In this document: piece after piece, positions 39,636-48,390 of the stretch
Numbering within the stretch: position 1 is the first letter of the stretch
Layout of the letters: each line of letters begins with the position of its first letter
Assembly: GCF_020783655.1 (NCBI RefSeq)
Contig: NZ_JAJGQH010000013.1
Coordinates: 62,001 to 126,000 of the forward strand
Direction: 5' to 3'
DNA length: 64,000 nucleotides
Source of the DNA: Xanthomonas melonis
GTDB taxonomy: Bacteria; Pseudomonadota; Gammaproteobacteria; Xanthomonadales; Xanthomonadaceae
Position numbers and translations under genes: made by a program
The notes under the pieces: generated by a model
The model's database searches: none
What the model was told of the DNA's origin: nothing
Seen by the model: the letters and a program-made list of their open reading frames with translations, nothing else

Positions 39636-39662
39636 CAATCCTCAATCCCGATTCCCGATCCC
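39636..39662 (-). repeat. Degenerate heptamer array between LPS cluster and PH-domain gene
   Basis: CAATCCT, CAATCCC, GATTCCC and GATCCCA follow each other, a diverged copy of the arrays at 31794 and 32135. It abuts the 3' end of the reverse-strand PH-domain gene at 39666. Confidence 0.7.
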
Positions 39663-39665
39663 AAC

Positions 39666-41162
39666 TCACCAGCGCAGCCTGCGCTGCGCCAATGCCGCAC
39701 CGAGCTGCGCCTGCAGTGCCTGGGCCTGCGCCAACGGGACGAAGCGCAGCCGCAACGCCGGCCCGGTGGCGCCGGCGGTGTCCAGCCATAGCGTGGCGGT
39801 ACCGGTGAGACGGTCCAGCGGCGAGCGCTGCAGCTGCAGTGCCTGCAGCTTGTCCAGTTCGGCCAGCCGCCACCAGCGCTTCCACCAGCCGCCGCGCACC
39901 GCGACGTAGCGCGCATCCACCGTGTAGCCCATGCGCTGCACCTGCCGGTGCGCCTTGAACGCGCTCCACGGCAGCCACAGCAGCAACCACCCCGCCTGTT
40001 CGCCGAACTGCCACCACAGCGCCGCCAGCAGCGGCATCAGCAACACCAGGGTCGGCAGACTCAGGCGCCACCAGCAGTGCGTGGCGATGCCCTGCCACTG
40101 CGCCGGCGGCCAGGCGATGCCGGGCAGCAAACGCTGCAGCAGGGCATCGCAGCGCTGCGGGTCGACGATCGGCGCCAGTTCCTTCAACGCGCTGTCCTGG
40201 TTGTCGCCGGCGCCGGCCACGGCGGTGTCCACGCGCAACTGACGGCGGCCGAACAGGCGATGCAGCCAGCTTTCGTATACGGTCCATGCCTGGATGCGCC
40301 GCAGCGCCACGCTGCTGCGGATCCGGGTCAGCAGGCCGCGTTCCACGGTGAGGCGGCGTTCCGATTCGCTCAGGCGGAACCCGTGGTATTGGGTCACCGC
40401 CAGGGCCACCGACAAGGCACGCATCGCCACCAGGACAGCCAGGCAGGCGATCGTCACCAGCGTGGCGGTGACCGCGGCGCCCGGATGCACCTGGCTGACA
40501 TAGCGGTAAGCCAGCTCGCCATTGGTCTCGATGAAATTGGAGGCAACGCGGCGCGGGATCATCTGGTAGATCACGCCGAACGCGGCAGCCACCACCACCA
40601 TGCCGCGGTTGGAAATCAGGCCCAGGCGGATCACTTCGGCCATCGGCAGGCGCAGCAGCGTGCCGTGGTCCTCGGTGGGCGCGGCAACCGGCGCGGCGTG
40701 GTGCACGCGGCGGCGAATCAGGTCTTCCAGCGCCAGCGCCTGGTCCAGCCGCAGCACGCGCATCTGCGCTTCCGGCTTATGCCCGCCAGCCGATTCCAGC
40801 CGTACCTCGGCCACGCCGGTCAGCCGGTGCAGCAGCGATTGATGCACCACCACATTGTGGATGCGGGCGAACGGAATATCGCGCCGGCTGCGCTCGAACA
40901 GCCCGCTGCGAATGGCCACGCTGTCCTGGCCGATGCGGTAGCGGTAGGTGAAATAGCGCAGCACCGAGATCGCCACCAGCACTGCGATCACCACCCCGGT
41001 GGCGATGTGGTCGGCCGAGTCGCGGTTGCCGTCGCGGCTGCCGAACACGATCAGCGCCACCAGCGGGATCAGGAACTGGCGGATCTGCTGCAGCAGCACG
41101 AACACCCACGACAGCGGGTGCAGGCGCTGCTCGTCGTCGCCGGCGTGGCCGATCGCACTCAC
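39666..41162 (-). CDS. Bacterial PH (bPH2, YdbT-like) membrane protein
   Basis: A 498-residue inner-membrane protein. Near the N-terminus, two helices (residues ~20-70) precede a first bPH2 domain with YRYRIGQDSVAIRSGLFERSRRDIPFARIHNVVVHQSLLHRLTGVAEVRLESAG. Two more copies follow after further TM helices (FRLSESERRLTVERGLLTRIRSSVALRRIQAWTV and MGYTVDARYVAVRGGWWKRWWRLAELDKLQALQLQRSPLDRLTG). This three-copy plan is that of YdbT. The start is a GTG whose sequence overlaps the stop of the upstream bPH2 gene. YdbS/YdbT pairs are reported to contribute to resistance to membrane-active agents in Bacillus; the role here is unknown. Confidence 0.85.
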   Translation of the reverse strand: MSAIGHAGDDEQRLHPLSWVFVLLQQIRQFLIPLVALIVFGSRDGNRDSADHIATGVVIAVLVAISVLRYFTYRYRIGQDSVAIRSGLFERSRRDIPFARIHNVVVHQSLLHRLTGVAEVRLESAGGHKPEAQMRVLRLDQALALEDLIRRRVHHAAPVAAPTEDHGTLLRLPMAEVIRLGLISNRGMVVVAAAFGVIYQMIPRRVASNFIETNGELAYRYVSQVHPGAAVTATLVTIACLAVLVAMRALSVALAVTQYHGFRLSESERRLTVERGLLTRIRSSVALRRIQAWTVYESWLHRLFGRRQLRVDTAVAGAGDNQDSALKELAPIVDPQRCDALLQRLLPGIAWPPAQWQGIATHCWWRLSLPTLVLLMPLLAALWWQFGEQAGWLLLWLPWSAFKAHRQVQRMGYTVDARYVAVRGGWWKRWWRLAELDKLQALQLQRSPLDRLTGTATLWLDTAGATGPALRLRFVPLAQAQALQAQLGAALAQRRLRW

Positions 41163-41758
41163 AGCGCGTCGTCGTGGTGATCGAGCTGACGCGCGAGCCG
41201 GTCGCGCAGGCGTTCGGCGTCGGCCTGATCCAGCCCGGACAGCGCCACGGCGTTGAGCCGGCTCCCGGCGGTGTGCACCACCAGCGTGGTCAGGCGTGTG
41301 GCGCGTTCGATCGGGCCGCGGCGCAGGTCCACGTGCTGCACGCGCGAGATCGGAACCCGGGTATCGCTCTGCCACAGATGGCCGCGCTGTAGCGCCAAGC
41401 CATGCTGGTCGAGCTTCCAGAGCGTGAGTCGGTGACGCTTGACCGCCAGCCAGGCACCCAGCAGCGCCGCTGCCAGCATGACGCCCAGGACGACGGGCCA
41501 ATATCGCCAGATATGCATCATGGTCGCGATGACTGCTGCGGCGATCAGCGCCGCGCAGCCGCCTCCCAGTGCGCCATTGACCGCCGCCACATACGCGCCG
41601 CGCCGCGGCAGCTGCTGCCACCGTGCGTGGTCCAGGGCCGGCGGCTGCACCGGGTCTGCGCGAACCAGGATGTCGGGATGCGGTGGCGGGGCGTCGTGCA
41701 CGAGGCGGGTCTGCGAAAGCGGTTCGCCAGCATAGCCGGGCACCCGGCCGATCTGCAT
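41159..41758 (-). CDS. Bacterial PH (bPH2, YdbS-like) membrane protein
   Basis: A 199-residue protein with two TM helices (residues ~60-105, GCAALIAAAVIATMM and VLGVMLAAALLGAWL) and one bPH2 domain: RLTLWKLDQHGLALQRGHLWQSDTRVPISRVQHVDLRRGPIERATRLTTLVVHTAG. It ends in an Asp/His-rich tail. Its stop overlaps the GTG start of the three-copy partner (YdbS then YdbT order), a clear operon. The start is read as the ATG of MQIGRVPGYAGEP; upstream codons look like non-coding GC-rich frame. Confidence 0.82.
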   Translation of the reverse strand: MQIGRVPGYAGEPLSQTRLVHDAPPPHPDILVRADPVQPPALDHARWQQLPRRGAYVAAVNGALGGGCAALIAAAVIATMMHIWRYWPVVLGVMLAAALLGAWLAVKRHRLTLWKLDQHGLALQRGHLWQSDTRVPISRVQHVDLRRGPIERATRLTTLVVHTAGSRLNAVALSGLDQADAERLRDRLARQLDHHDDAL

Positions 41759-41968
41759 CCGGCGCGGTGCTGGCTTGCGATCGCAAACGATCGGGTCGGG
41801 CGGCGATCTCGGCCGCCGTGAACGGGCGCTGCCGGGCCCGAACCGGGTGGGGGCCCCGGGCGCGGCGCTCCGGGAGCGGCAGGGATGGCCGCAGCACCCG
41901 TCCAAGGCAGCGCATCTGCGCGACAGGGCGGCCGCAAGCGCTGCGCCGGATCGGTGTTGCCGAGCGCG

Positions 41969-43102
41969 CTACTGTGCAGCCAGGATCAGAGCATCCACGT
42001 CCAGCGCATGGCCGGCCCGCGTGGCCTTGGTCCGCAGGTACTGTTCGTTTTCCGGGGTGATGTCGCCGGTGACCGGAATCCGGTCTTCCACCGCGATGCC
42101 GGCCGCGCGCAACCGCTCGGCCTTGGCCGGGTTGTTGGTGAGCAGCCGGATGCGGCCGATGCCCAGGCCGCGCAGCATCGCCACTGCGCCGCCATATCGG
42201 CGTTCGTCCGGACCGAAGCCCAGCTGCGCATCGGCATCGATGGTGTCCAGACCGGCATGCTGATAGCCATAGGCGCGCATCTTGGCGGCGATGCCGGTAC
42301 CGCGGCCTTCCTGATCCAGATACAGCAGCACGCCGCCGCCAAGCTCCTTCAGCTTGGCCAGCCCATGCCGCAGCTGGTCGCCACAATCGCACTTGAGCGA
42401 ACCGAACAGGTCCCCGGTCAGGCAGGAGGAATGCACGCGCACCGGCACCGCCTTCGACAGATCGGGCGCGCCGACCACGATGGCGACCTGATCGCGCTGG
42501 GCCACCCCGCCGCGGAACACCACGAACTCGCTCATGCCCAGGCCGCGCAGCGGCACCGGCGTGCGGGTGACCAGTTCGTAGCCGGCGGCCGCGGATTTGG
42601 CGCAGCCGCTGTCCAGATCTTCCAGCGCCAGCGACTGACAGCCGGCGAAGGCGGCGTGGGCGTGCACGTCGCGCAGCTCCACCGCCAGCAGGGCCGGCAG
42701 CAGCAATCCCAGCCGCACGATATCCACCCCGCCGGCATCCAGCGCATCGCCGGCGGTCCACTGTGTCGGCACCGGGGTGTCGCGCAGGTAGGCCAGCGCG
42801 GCCAGCTGATCGTAGTCGAGGCTGCGCAGCGCCACGCGTGCGCCCTGCGGCGCGCTCAGCCCCAGCACCTGCGCGCGGGTGGGTGTCACGAACAGGTAGT
42901 GGCGCTCCTGTGCGGCGCGCGCGAATGCCGCATACGACGACGCGGTGCTGCTGTCCAGCGCCAGCACCGCGCGCGCCTGCCCATCGGCAGCGGTCAGCAG
43001 CACCGGCCGGCCGGCCCGCAGTTCGGAGGCGGCGCGCTCGCAGCGGATCGCTGCCGGATCGCCGAAGGCCTGTGCGCTGGGGGTGGGAACGGGGCTGCTC
43101 AT
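41969..43102 (-). CDS. ribA: GTP cyclohydrolase II (RibA) with a degenerate N-terminal RibB-like region
   Basis: A 377-residue protein. The C-terminal half (from ~residue 180) is GTP cyclohydrolase II, first enzyme of riboflavin synthesis. The zinc ligands are in SSCLTGDLFGSLKCDCG (Cys ~227, 238, 240), the LDQEGRGTGIAAKM motif carries catalytic residues, and RLLTNNPAKAERLR is the GTP-binding tail. The first ~170 residues resemble a 3,4-dihydroxybutanone-phosphate synthase scaffold (ERAASELRAGRPVLLTAAD) but lack its acidic active-site loop. That half is probably structural. The gene stands alone; no FMN-riboswitch sequence was seen in front of it. Confidence 0.9.
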   Translation of the reverse strand: MSSPVPTPSAQAFGDPAAIRCERAASELRAGRPVLLTAADGQARAVLALDSSTASSYAAFARAAQERHYLFVTPTRAQVLGLSAPQGARVALRSLDYDQLAALAYLRDTPVPTQWTAGDALDAGGVDIVRLGLLLPALLAVELRDVHAHAAFAGCQSLALEDLDSGCAKSAAAGYELVTRTPVPLRGLGMSEFVVFRGGVAQRDQVAIVVGAPDLSKAVPVRVHSSCLTGDLFGSLKCDCGDQLRHGLAKLKELGGGVLLYLDQEGRGTGIAAKMRAYGYQHAGLDTIDADAQLGFGPDERRYGGAVAMLRGLGIGRIRLLTNNPAKAERLRAAGIAVEDRIPVTGDITPENEQYLRTKATRAGHALDVDALILAAQ

Positions 43103-43481
43103 GCACGACTCCAGATGGGGATTGCCACGGCCGCTTCAAGACGCCCATTCGAGCAGCGCCCGGTGCAGCCATGTCGCAGTTGCGTGCCGGTGGCGGTGGC
43201 CGCCGAGCGCAGCGCCGGCACCGACCAGCCAGCGCGACGGCGCGGCAACCGCTCTGTCCAGCCGGCGACCGTGCGCCGCGGCCGATCACCCGGCGCCAGG
43301 CGATCGTGCGGCGCCATTGTGGCGCGGTTCGCCGCCGGCAGTGGTACGGACGGGTGGAACGCTGCATCCAGCCGTTGCCGTCTGAGTGGCACCGCCAGCG
43401 CCGATTGGTTGCGTGCCGCTCGCGTTGTTCAGCGCCCGGCAATGCTTTCTAATTCCACGACCTTCCACCGCCGCGGACCCC
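43103..43481. other. Divergent intergenic region ribA / GNAT gene
   Basis: 379 bp of GC-rich sequence between two divergent starts. No credible small gene, repeat or riboswitch (no conserved FMN aptamer core) was recognised. Promoters for both genes must lie here. Confidence 0.5.
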
Positions 43482-44003
43482 ATGCGTATCGTCGACTGCA
43501 GCCAGGCGCGTCATGCCACGGCCATCCTGGACATCTTCAACGAAGCCATCGCGCATTCGACCGCGTTGTACGACTATCGGCCGCGCCCGCCGGAAAGCAT
43601 GGTCGGCTGGTTCGCCACCAAGCAGGCCGGCGGTTTCCCGGTCATCGGGGTGGAGGACGCCGACGGCACCCTGATGGGTTTTGCCAGCTATGGCACCTTT
43701 CGGGCCTGGCCGGCGTTCAAGTACAGCGTCGAGCATTCGATCTACGTCCATCGCGACCATCGCGGCAAGGGGCTGGGGCGCACGCTGTTGCAGGCCTTGA
43801 TCGAGGTCGCGCAGCAACGCGGCGTGCATGTGCTGGTCGGCGGCATCGACGCCAGCAACCAGGCCAGCATCGCCTTGCACGAACAGTTCGGCTTCACCCA
43901 TGCCGGTACCGTGCGCGAGGCGGGCTTCAAGTTCGGCCGCTGGCTGGATCTGGCGTTCTACCAGCGCATCCTGGCCACGCCCGCCGACCCGCACGACGAC
44001 TGA
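43482..44003 (+). CDS. GNAT N-acetyltransferase (phosphinothricin acetyltransferase-like)
   Basis: A 173-residue GNAT-fold enzyme with AILDIFNEAIAHSTALYDYRPR, the acetyl-CoA pyrophosphate loop HRDHRGKGLGRTLLQALI (RGKGLG) and the C-terminal SIALHEQFGFTHAGTVREAGFKFGRWLDLAFYQRIL, which is the phosphinothricin-acetyltransferase/YncA pattern. Such enzymes acetylate primary amines such as methionine sulfone or glufosinate-type compounds; the natural substrate is unknown. It converges on the acyltransferase gene. Confidence 0.88.
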   Translation: MRIVDCSQARHATAILDIFNEAIAHSTALYDYRPRPPESMVGWFATKQAGGFPVIGVEDADGTLMGFASYGTFRAWPAFKYSVEHSIYVHRDHRGKGLGRTLLQALIEVAQQRGVHVLVGGIDASNQASIALHEQFGFTHAGTVREAGFKFGRWLDLAFYQRILATPADPHDD

Positions 44004-44057
44004 GGCCCGCCCGGTTGCACGGCGCGTCCGGAGCGCGCCACGGCCCGGCCGATCGGT

Positions 44058-44972
44058 CTAGTGCGGGTGCCGCTCGGTCGCGTACGGGTTGGCCTCGCCG
44101 CTGCCCGGCGGGCGCAGCGTGTAGCGCTTGTAGGTCCACTGATACTGGGCAGGATCGCGGCGGGCGATCTGTTCGATACCGGCATTGAGTGCGCTGGCCG
44201 CGCGCACCGGGTCCGGATCGGCGACGGCCGGGTCGGTCGGTCGTACGTGCAGCGCGAATTGCAGGTCCTCGCCTGCGCGCTCGCACCACCCATACAGCAC
44301 GACGGCGCCGGTGCGTTCGGCCAACCGGTTGACCAGGGTCATGGTCAGCGCCTGCATGCCGAAGAACGGCGCAAACACGCCGTCGCCCATCTTGGGTTGC
44401 TGGTCGGGCAGGATGCCGACCGCACCGCCGTCCTTGAGGACCTTGAACAACTGCCGTACCGCCGGCCCCTCGGCGCGAACCTGGCGGACGTTGTCGCCGC
44501 CGCGGGCCAGTTGCAGGAAGCCGTCCATCGCCTCCGATTCCGGCGGGCGGTAGACGATGGCGATCGGGCCGCGTTCGGACAGCCACTGGTTGAGCAGCTC
44601 CCAGTTGCCGAAATGCGGCGCCGCCACGATCACCCCGCGCCCGGACGCCAGCGCGGCGTCGTAGAGCTCCTGGCCGTTGCGCTGCAGGCGCGCCAGATTC
44701 TCCTGCGGCGGGCGGGTCCAGGTGCGCAGCACTTCCAGCGTCTGCCGCGCGGTCGATCGCAGGATCTGCGCATGCAGCTGCGCACGTTGTGCGGCGCCAA
44801 GCTCCGGATACGCAAGTTCCAGGTTGCGCCGGGCCACCCGGCTCTCGCGGGCATCGAGCTTGCGCCAGCTCCAGGCCAGCAGGTCGGCCATGTGTTTGAG
44901 CAGTGGCCATGGCAGACGACCCACGGCAGCGGCGGTGGCGTAGAGCAGGCGGGCACGAACATTGGGTGTCAT
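44058..44972 (-). CDS. Lipid A biosynthesis acyltransferase (LpxL/HtrB family)
   Basis: A 304-residue membrane-associated enzyme of the lysophospholipid acyltransferase family that adds a secondary acyl chain to Kdo-lipid A. The catalytic HX4E motif is in APHFGNWELLNQW (~residue 123). Family pieces include the amphipathic N-terminus (LPWPLLKHMADLLAW), LARRNLELAYPEL-type segment, IVYRPPES, GGAVGILPDQQP and the C-terminal DPAQYQWTYKRY. Which acyl position it modifies cannot be told. It is divergent from dtd, 102 bp apart. Confidence 0.88.
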   Translation of the reverse strand: MTPNVRARLLYATAAAVGRLPWPLLKHMADLLAWSWRKLDARESRVARRNLELAYPELGAAQRAQLHAQILRSTARQTLEVLRTWTRPPQENLARLQRNGQELYDAALASGRGVIVAAPHFGNWELLNQWLSERGPIAIVYRPPESEAMDGFLQLARGGDNVRQVRAEGPAVRQLFKVLKDGGAVGILPDQQPKMGDGVFAPFFGMQALTMTLVNRLAERTGAVVLYGWCERAGEDLQFALHVRPTDPAVADPDPVRAASALNAGIEQIARRDPAQYQWTYKRYTLRPPGSGEANPYATERHPH

Positions 44973-45074
44973 CGGCACGATTCTAAACAGCGCAGCCGGC
45001 GAAGGCCCGCACGTGACAGTGGGCGCGCGGCTCTGCATGCTGGCCGGCACCGTATCGATGACTGAAAGACGCCC

Positions 45075-45515
45075 ATGCTCGCATTGATCCAGCGCGTCTC
45101 CCGCGCCGCCGTCACCGTCGATGGGCAGGTCATCGGCCGGATCGGCCCCGGTCTGCTGGCGCTGGTCGGCGTCGAGCCCGGGGACGGCGATGCGCAGATC
45201 CGGCGGCTGGCCGAGCGCCTGCTCGGCTACCGGGTCTTCTCGGACCAGGACGGAAAGATGAACCGTTCGCTCGCCGATACCGGTGGCGGTCTGCTGCTGG
45301 TCAGCCAGTTCACCCTGGCGGCAGACACCCGTTCGGGCAACCGGCCGGGCTTCAGCACCGCCGCCCCCCCTGAGGAGGCTGAACGGGCGTTCAATCAATT
45401 GGTCGGGATCTGCCGCGAAAAACACCGTGGCGGGGTGGAAACCGGGCAATTCGGCGCCCATATGGTTGTCGACCTGGTCAATGACGGCCCGGTGACCTTC
45501 CTTCTCAGACCCTAG
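45075..45515 (+). CDS. dtd: D-aminoacyl-tRNA deacylase
   Basis: A 146-residue homodimeric editing enzyme that hydrolyses D-aminoacyl-tRNAs. It starts [17 protein letters not shown]. The invariant Dtd motifs SQFTLAADT (residues ~76-84) and a [13 protein letters not shown] loop with the cross-subunit GP-type site are present, followed by [24 protein letters not shown]. The length is standard. About 110 bp separate it from rpoD. Confidence 0.96.
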   Translation: MLALIQRVSRAAVTVDGQVIGRIGPGLLALVGVEPGDGDAQIRRLAERLLGYRVFSDQDGKMNRSLADTGGGLLLVSQFTLAADTRSGNRPGFSTAAPPEEAERAFNQLVGICREKHRGGVETGQFGAHMVVDLVNDGPVTFLLRP

Positions 45516-45569
45516 AAACCCACGTCCACCAGCGGTCCTGTCTTGAATCCGGCAGACCGGGATTCACGC

Positions 45570-45578
45570 TGGTATAAT
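45570..45578 (+). promoter_or_regulatory. Extended -10 promoter upstream of rpoD
   Basis: TGGTATAAT is a perfect extended -10 element (TGnTATAAT), 45 bp upstream of the ATG. No -35 with correct spacing is seen: the nearest TTGAAT is 24 nt upstream, too far. An extended -10 would compensate. Confidence 0.65.
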
Positions 45579-45622
45579 GCTAGGTTCTCTTTCCAATCTC
45601 AAAGCCGGTGGCGCGAGCACTC

Positions 45623-47500
<1,878 letters not shown>

Positions 47501-47527
47501 TCGCCCGGTTCTAAACGTACAGTGGTC

Positions 47528-47561
47528 ACACAACAGCCCCGCCGACGCGGGGCTGTTGTGT
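47528..47561 (+). terminator. rpoD terminator, 15-bp perfect stem
   Basis: ACACAACAGCCCCGC and GCGGGGCTGTTGTGT form a 15-bp perfect stem around CGAC, starting 28 nt after the rpoD stop and followed by TAT. The A/C-rich and T/G-rich outer arms resemble the A-tract/U-tract of a bidirectional terminator. Confidence 0.85.
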
Positions 47562-47748
47562 TATGGGGCCGGTGCGGTGATGCTTGCCGTATGCGCTGCC
47601 GGGAACAGCGCAGCTCGGCGGTACGGTTTCACGTTCTGGCGACGAAACCGCACCGCAACGCACTATTAAGTGGATGTTTCCTTCAACCTCACGCGCTGTT
47701 TCAACCATCCCTTCTAGGTTGGCAGGCGAATGGAAACGAGACCGCCCC

Positions 47749-47997
47749 ATGAGTAGGCAAAGCCGCTTCGAGACCACCACTTACCGCGACCACGAGATCC
47801 GCGTACGTGCCGCACAGGCCTCACCGACGGCTCGGTGGACGCAGTGGGTCGATGTCTACGCCGACAACGGCAGCACGCGCCTGCCACGCATCGACGGCAA
47901 GGGGCAGACCTGGGACACGTATCAGGACGCCATCGCACACGGCTTCCGCGCAGGGCGCCAACTGATCGACAGGCAACGACAGACTGCTGATGCGTAA
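47749..47997 (+). CDS. Small hypothetical protein
   Basis: An 82-residue protein, MSRQSRFETTTYRDHEIRV..., with a central strand-rich part (TQWVDVYADNGSTRLPRIDGKGQTWDTYQDAIAHGFRAGRQLID). The shape, short beta-sheet followed by one helix containing GQTWDTYQDAIAHGFRAGRQLID, looks like a small DNA- or ligand-binding fold, but I do not recognise the family. It starts about 190 bp after the rpoD terminator and has no operon partner. Confidence 0.6.
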   Translation: MSRQSRFETTTYRDHEIRVRAAQASPTARWTQWVDVYADNGSTRLPRIDGKGQTWDTYQDAIAHGFRAGRQLIDRQRQTADA

Positions 47998-48017
47998 GGC
48001 GTGGTCTGTGTGCCTGA

Positions 48018-48047
48018 CATGCAGCAGACAAGCATGCAGCAGACAAG
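48018..48047 (+). repeat. Tandem 15-bp duplication upstream of the tRNA gene
   Basis: CATGCAGCAGACAAG occurs twice head to tail, followed by the partial GCAGACAGACAGG. It is in the ~130-bp gap between the 82-aa gene and the tRNA, a short slippage-type duplication. Confidence 0.8.
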
Positions 48048-48126
48048 CCCGCAGACAGACAGGTAAACTTGCCCCACTCCGATGGGCCAGATGCATGCAT
48101 GCGGCACCAGCGAGCGCTGTGCAGCA

Positions 48127-48202
48127 GGGCCTATAGCTCAACGGTTAGAGCAGAGGACTCATAATCCTTTGGTTCCAGGTTCGAATCCTGGTGGGCCCAC
48201 CA
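48127..48202 (+). tRNA. tRNA with CAU anticodon, probably tRNA-Ile2 (lysidine type)
   Basis: A 76-nt cloverleaf including the encoded CCA: acceptor GGGCCTA pairs with TGGGCCC, the D-arm is AGCTCAACGGTTAGAGC, the anticodon stem-loop GAGGACTCATAATCCTT puts CAT at 48160-48162, and the T-arm is CCAGGTTCGAATCCTGG. CAU can be elongator Met, initiator Met or Ile2. There is a canonical first acceptor pair, so it is not initiator. C4-G69 and C5-G68 in the acceptor are recognition pairs for lysidine synthetase TilS, favouring tRNA-Ile2 over tRNA-Met. Confidence 0.85.
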
Positions 48203-48390
48203 CGCGCATCCATGGATGATGTTGTGCACGCTTGAGGATGAGCAACTTGCAGAAGTAACCTTACCCTGAGGTTTCGGGATAGGCAGACGTAGGGTAGGAA
48301 CGAATCACTGGACAAGCTGCTCAGTCGCCTACAAGCCGCTCAAAGTGAGGCTAATCTAGTAGCAAGGCGTGGGCGGAAGGCGGCGGCAGC

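Noticed and set aside
41163..43442. Open frame continuing upstream of the PH-domain gene over ydbS and ribA
   Set aside because: The added sequence is out of frame with secure genes and has no protein-like features.
43103..43481. FMN riboswitch in front of ribA
   Set aside because: No conserved aptamer core could be found on the reverse strand of this gap.
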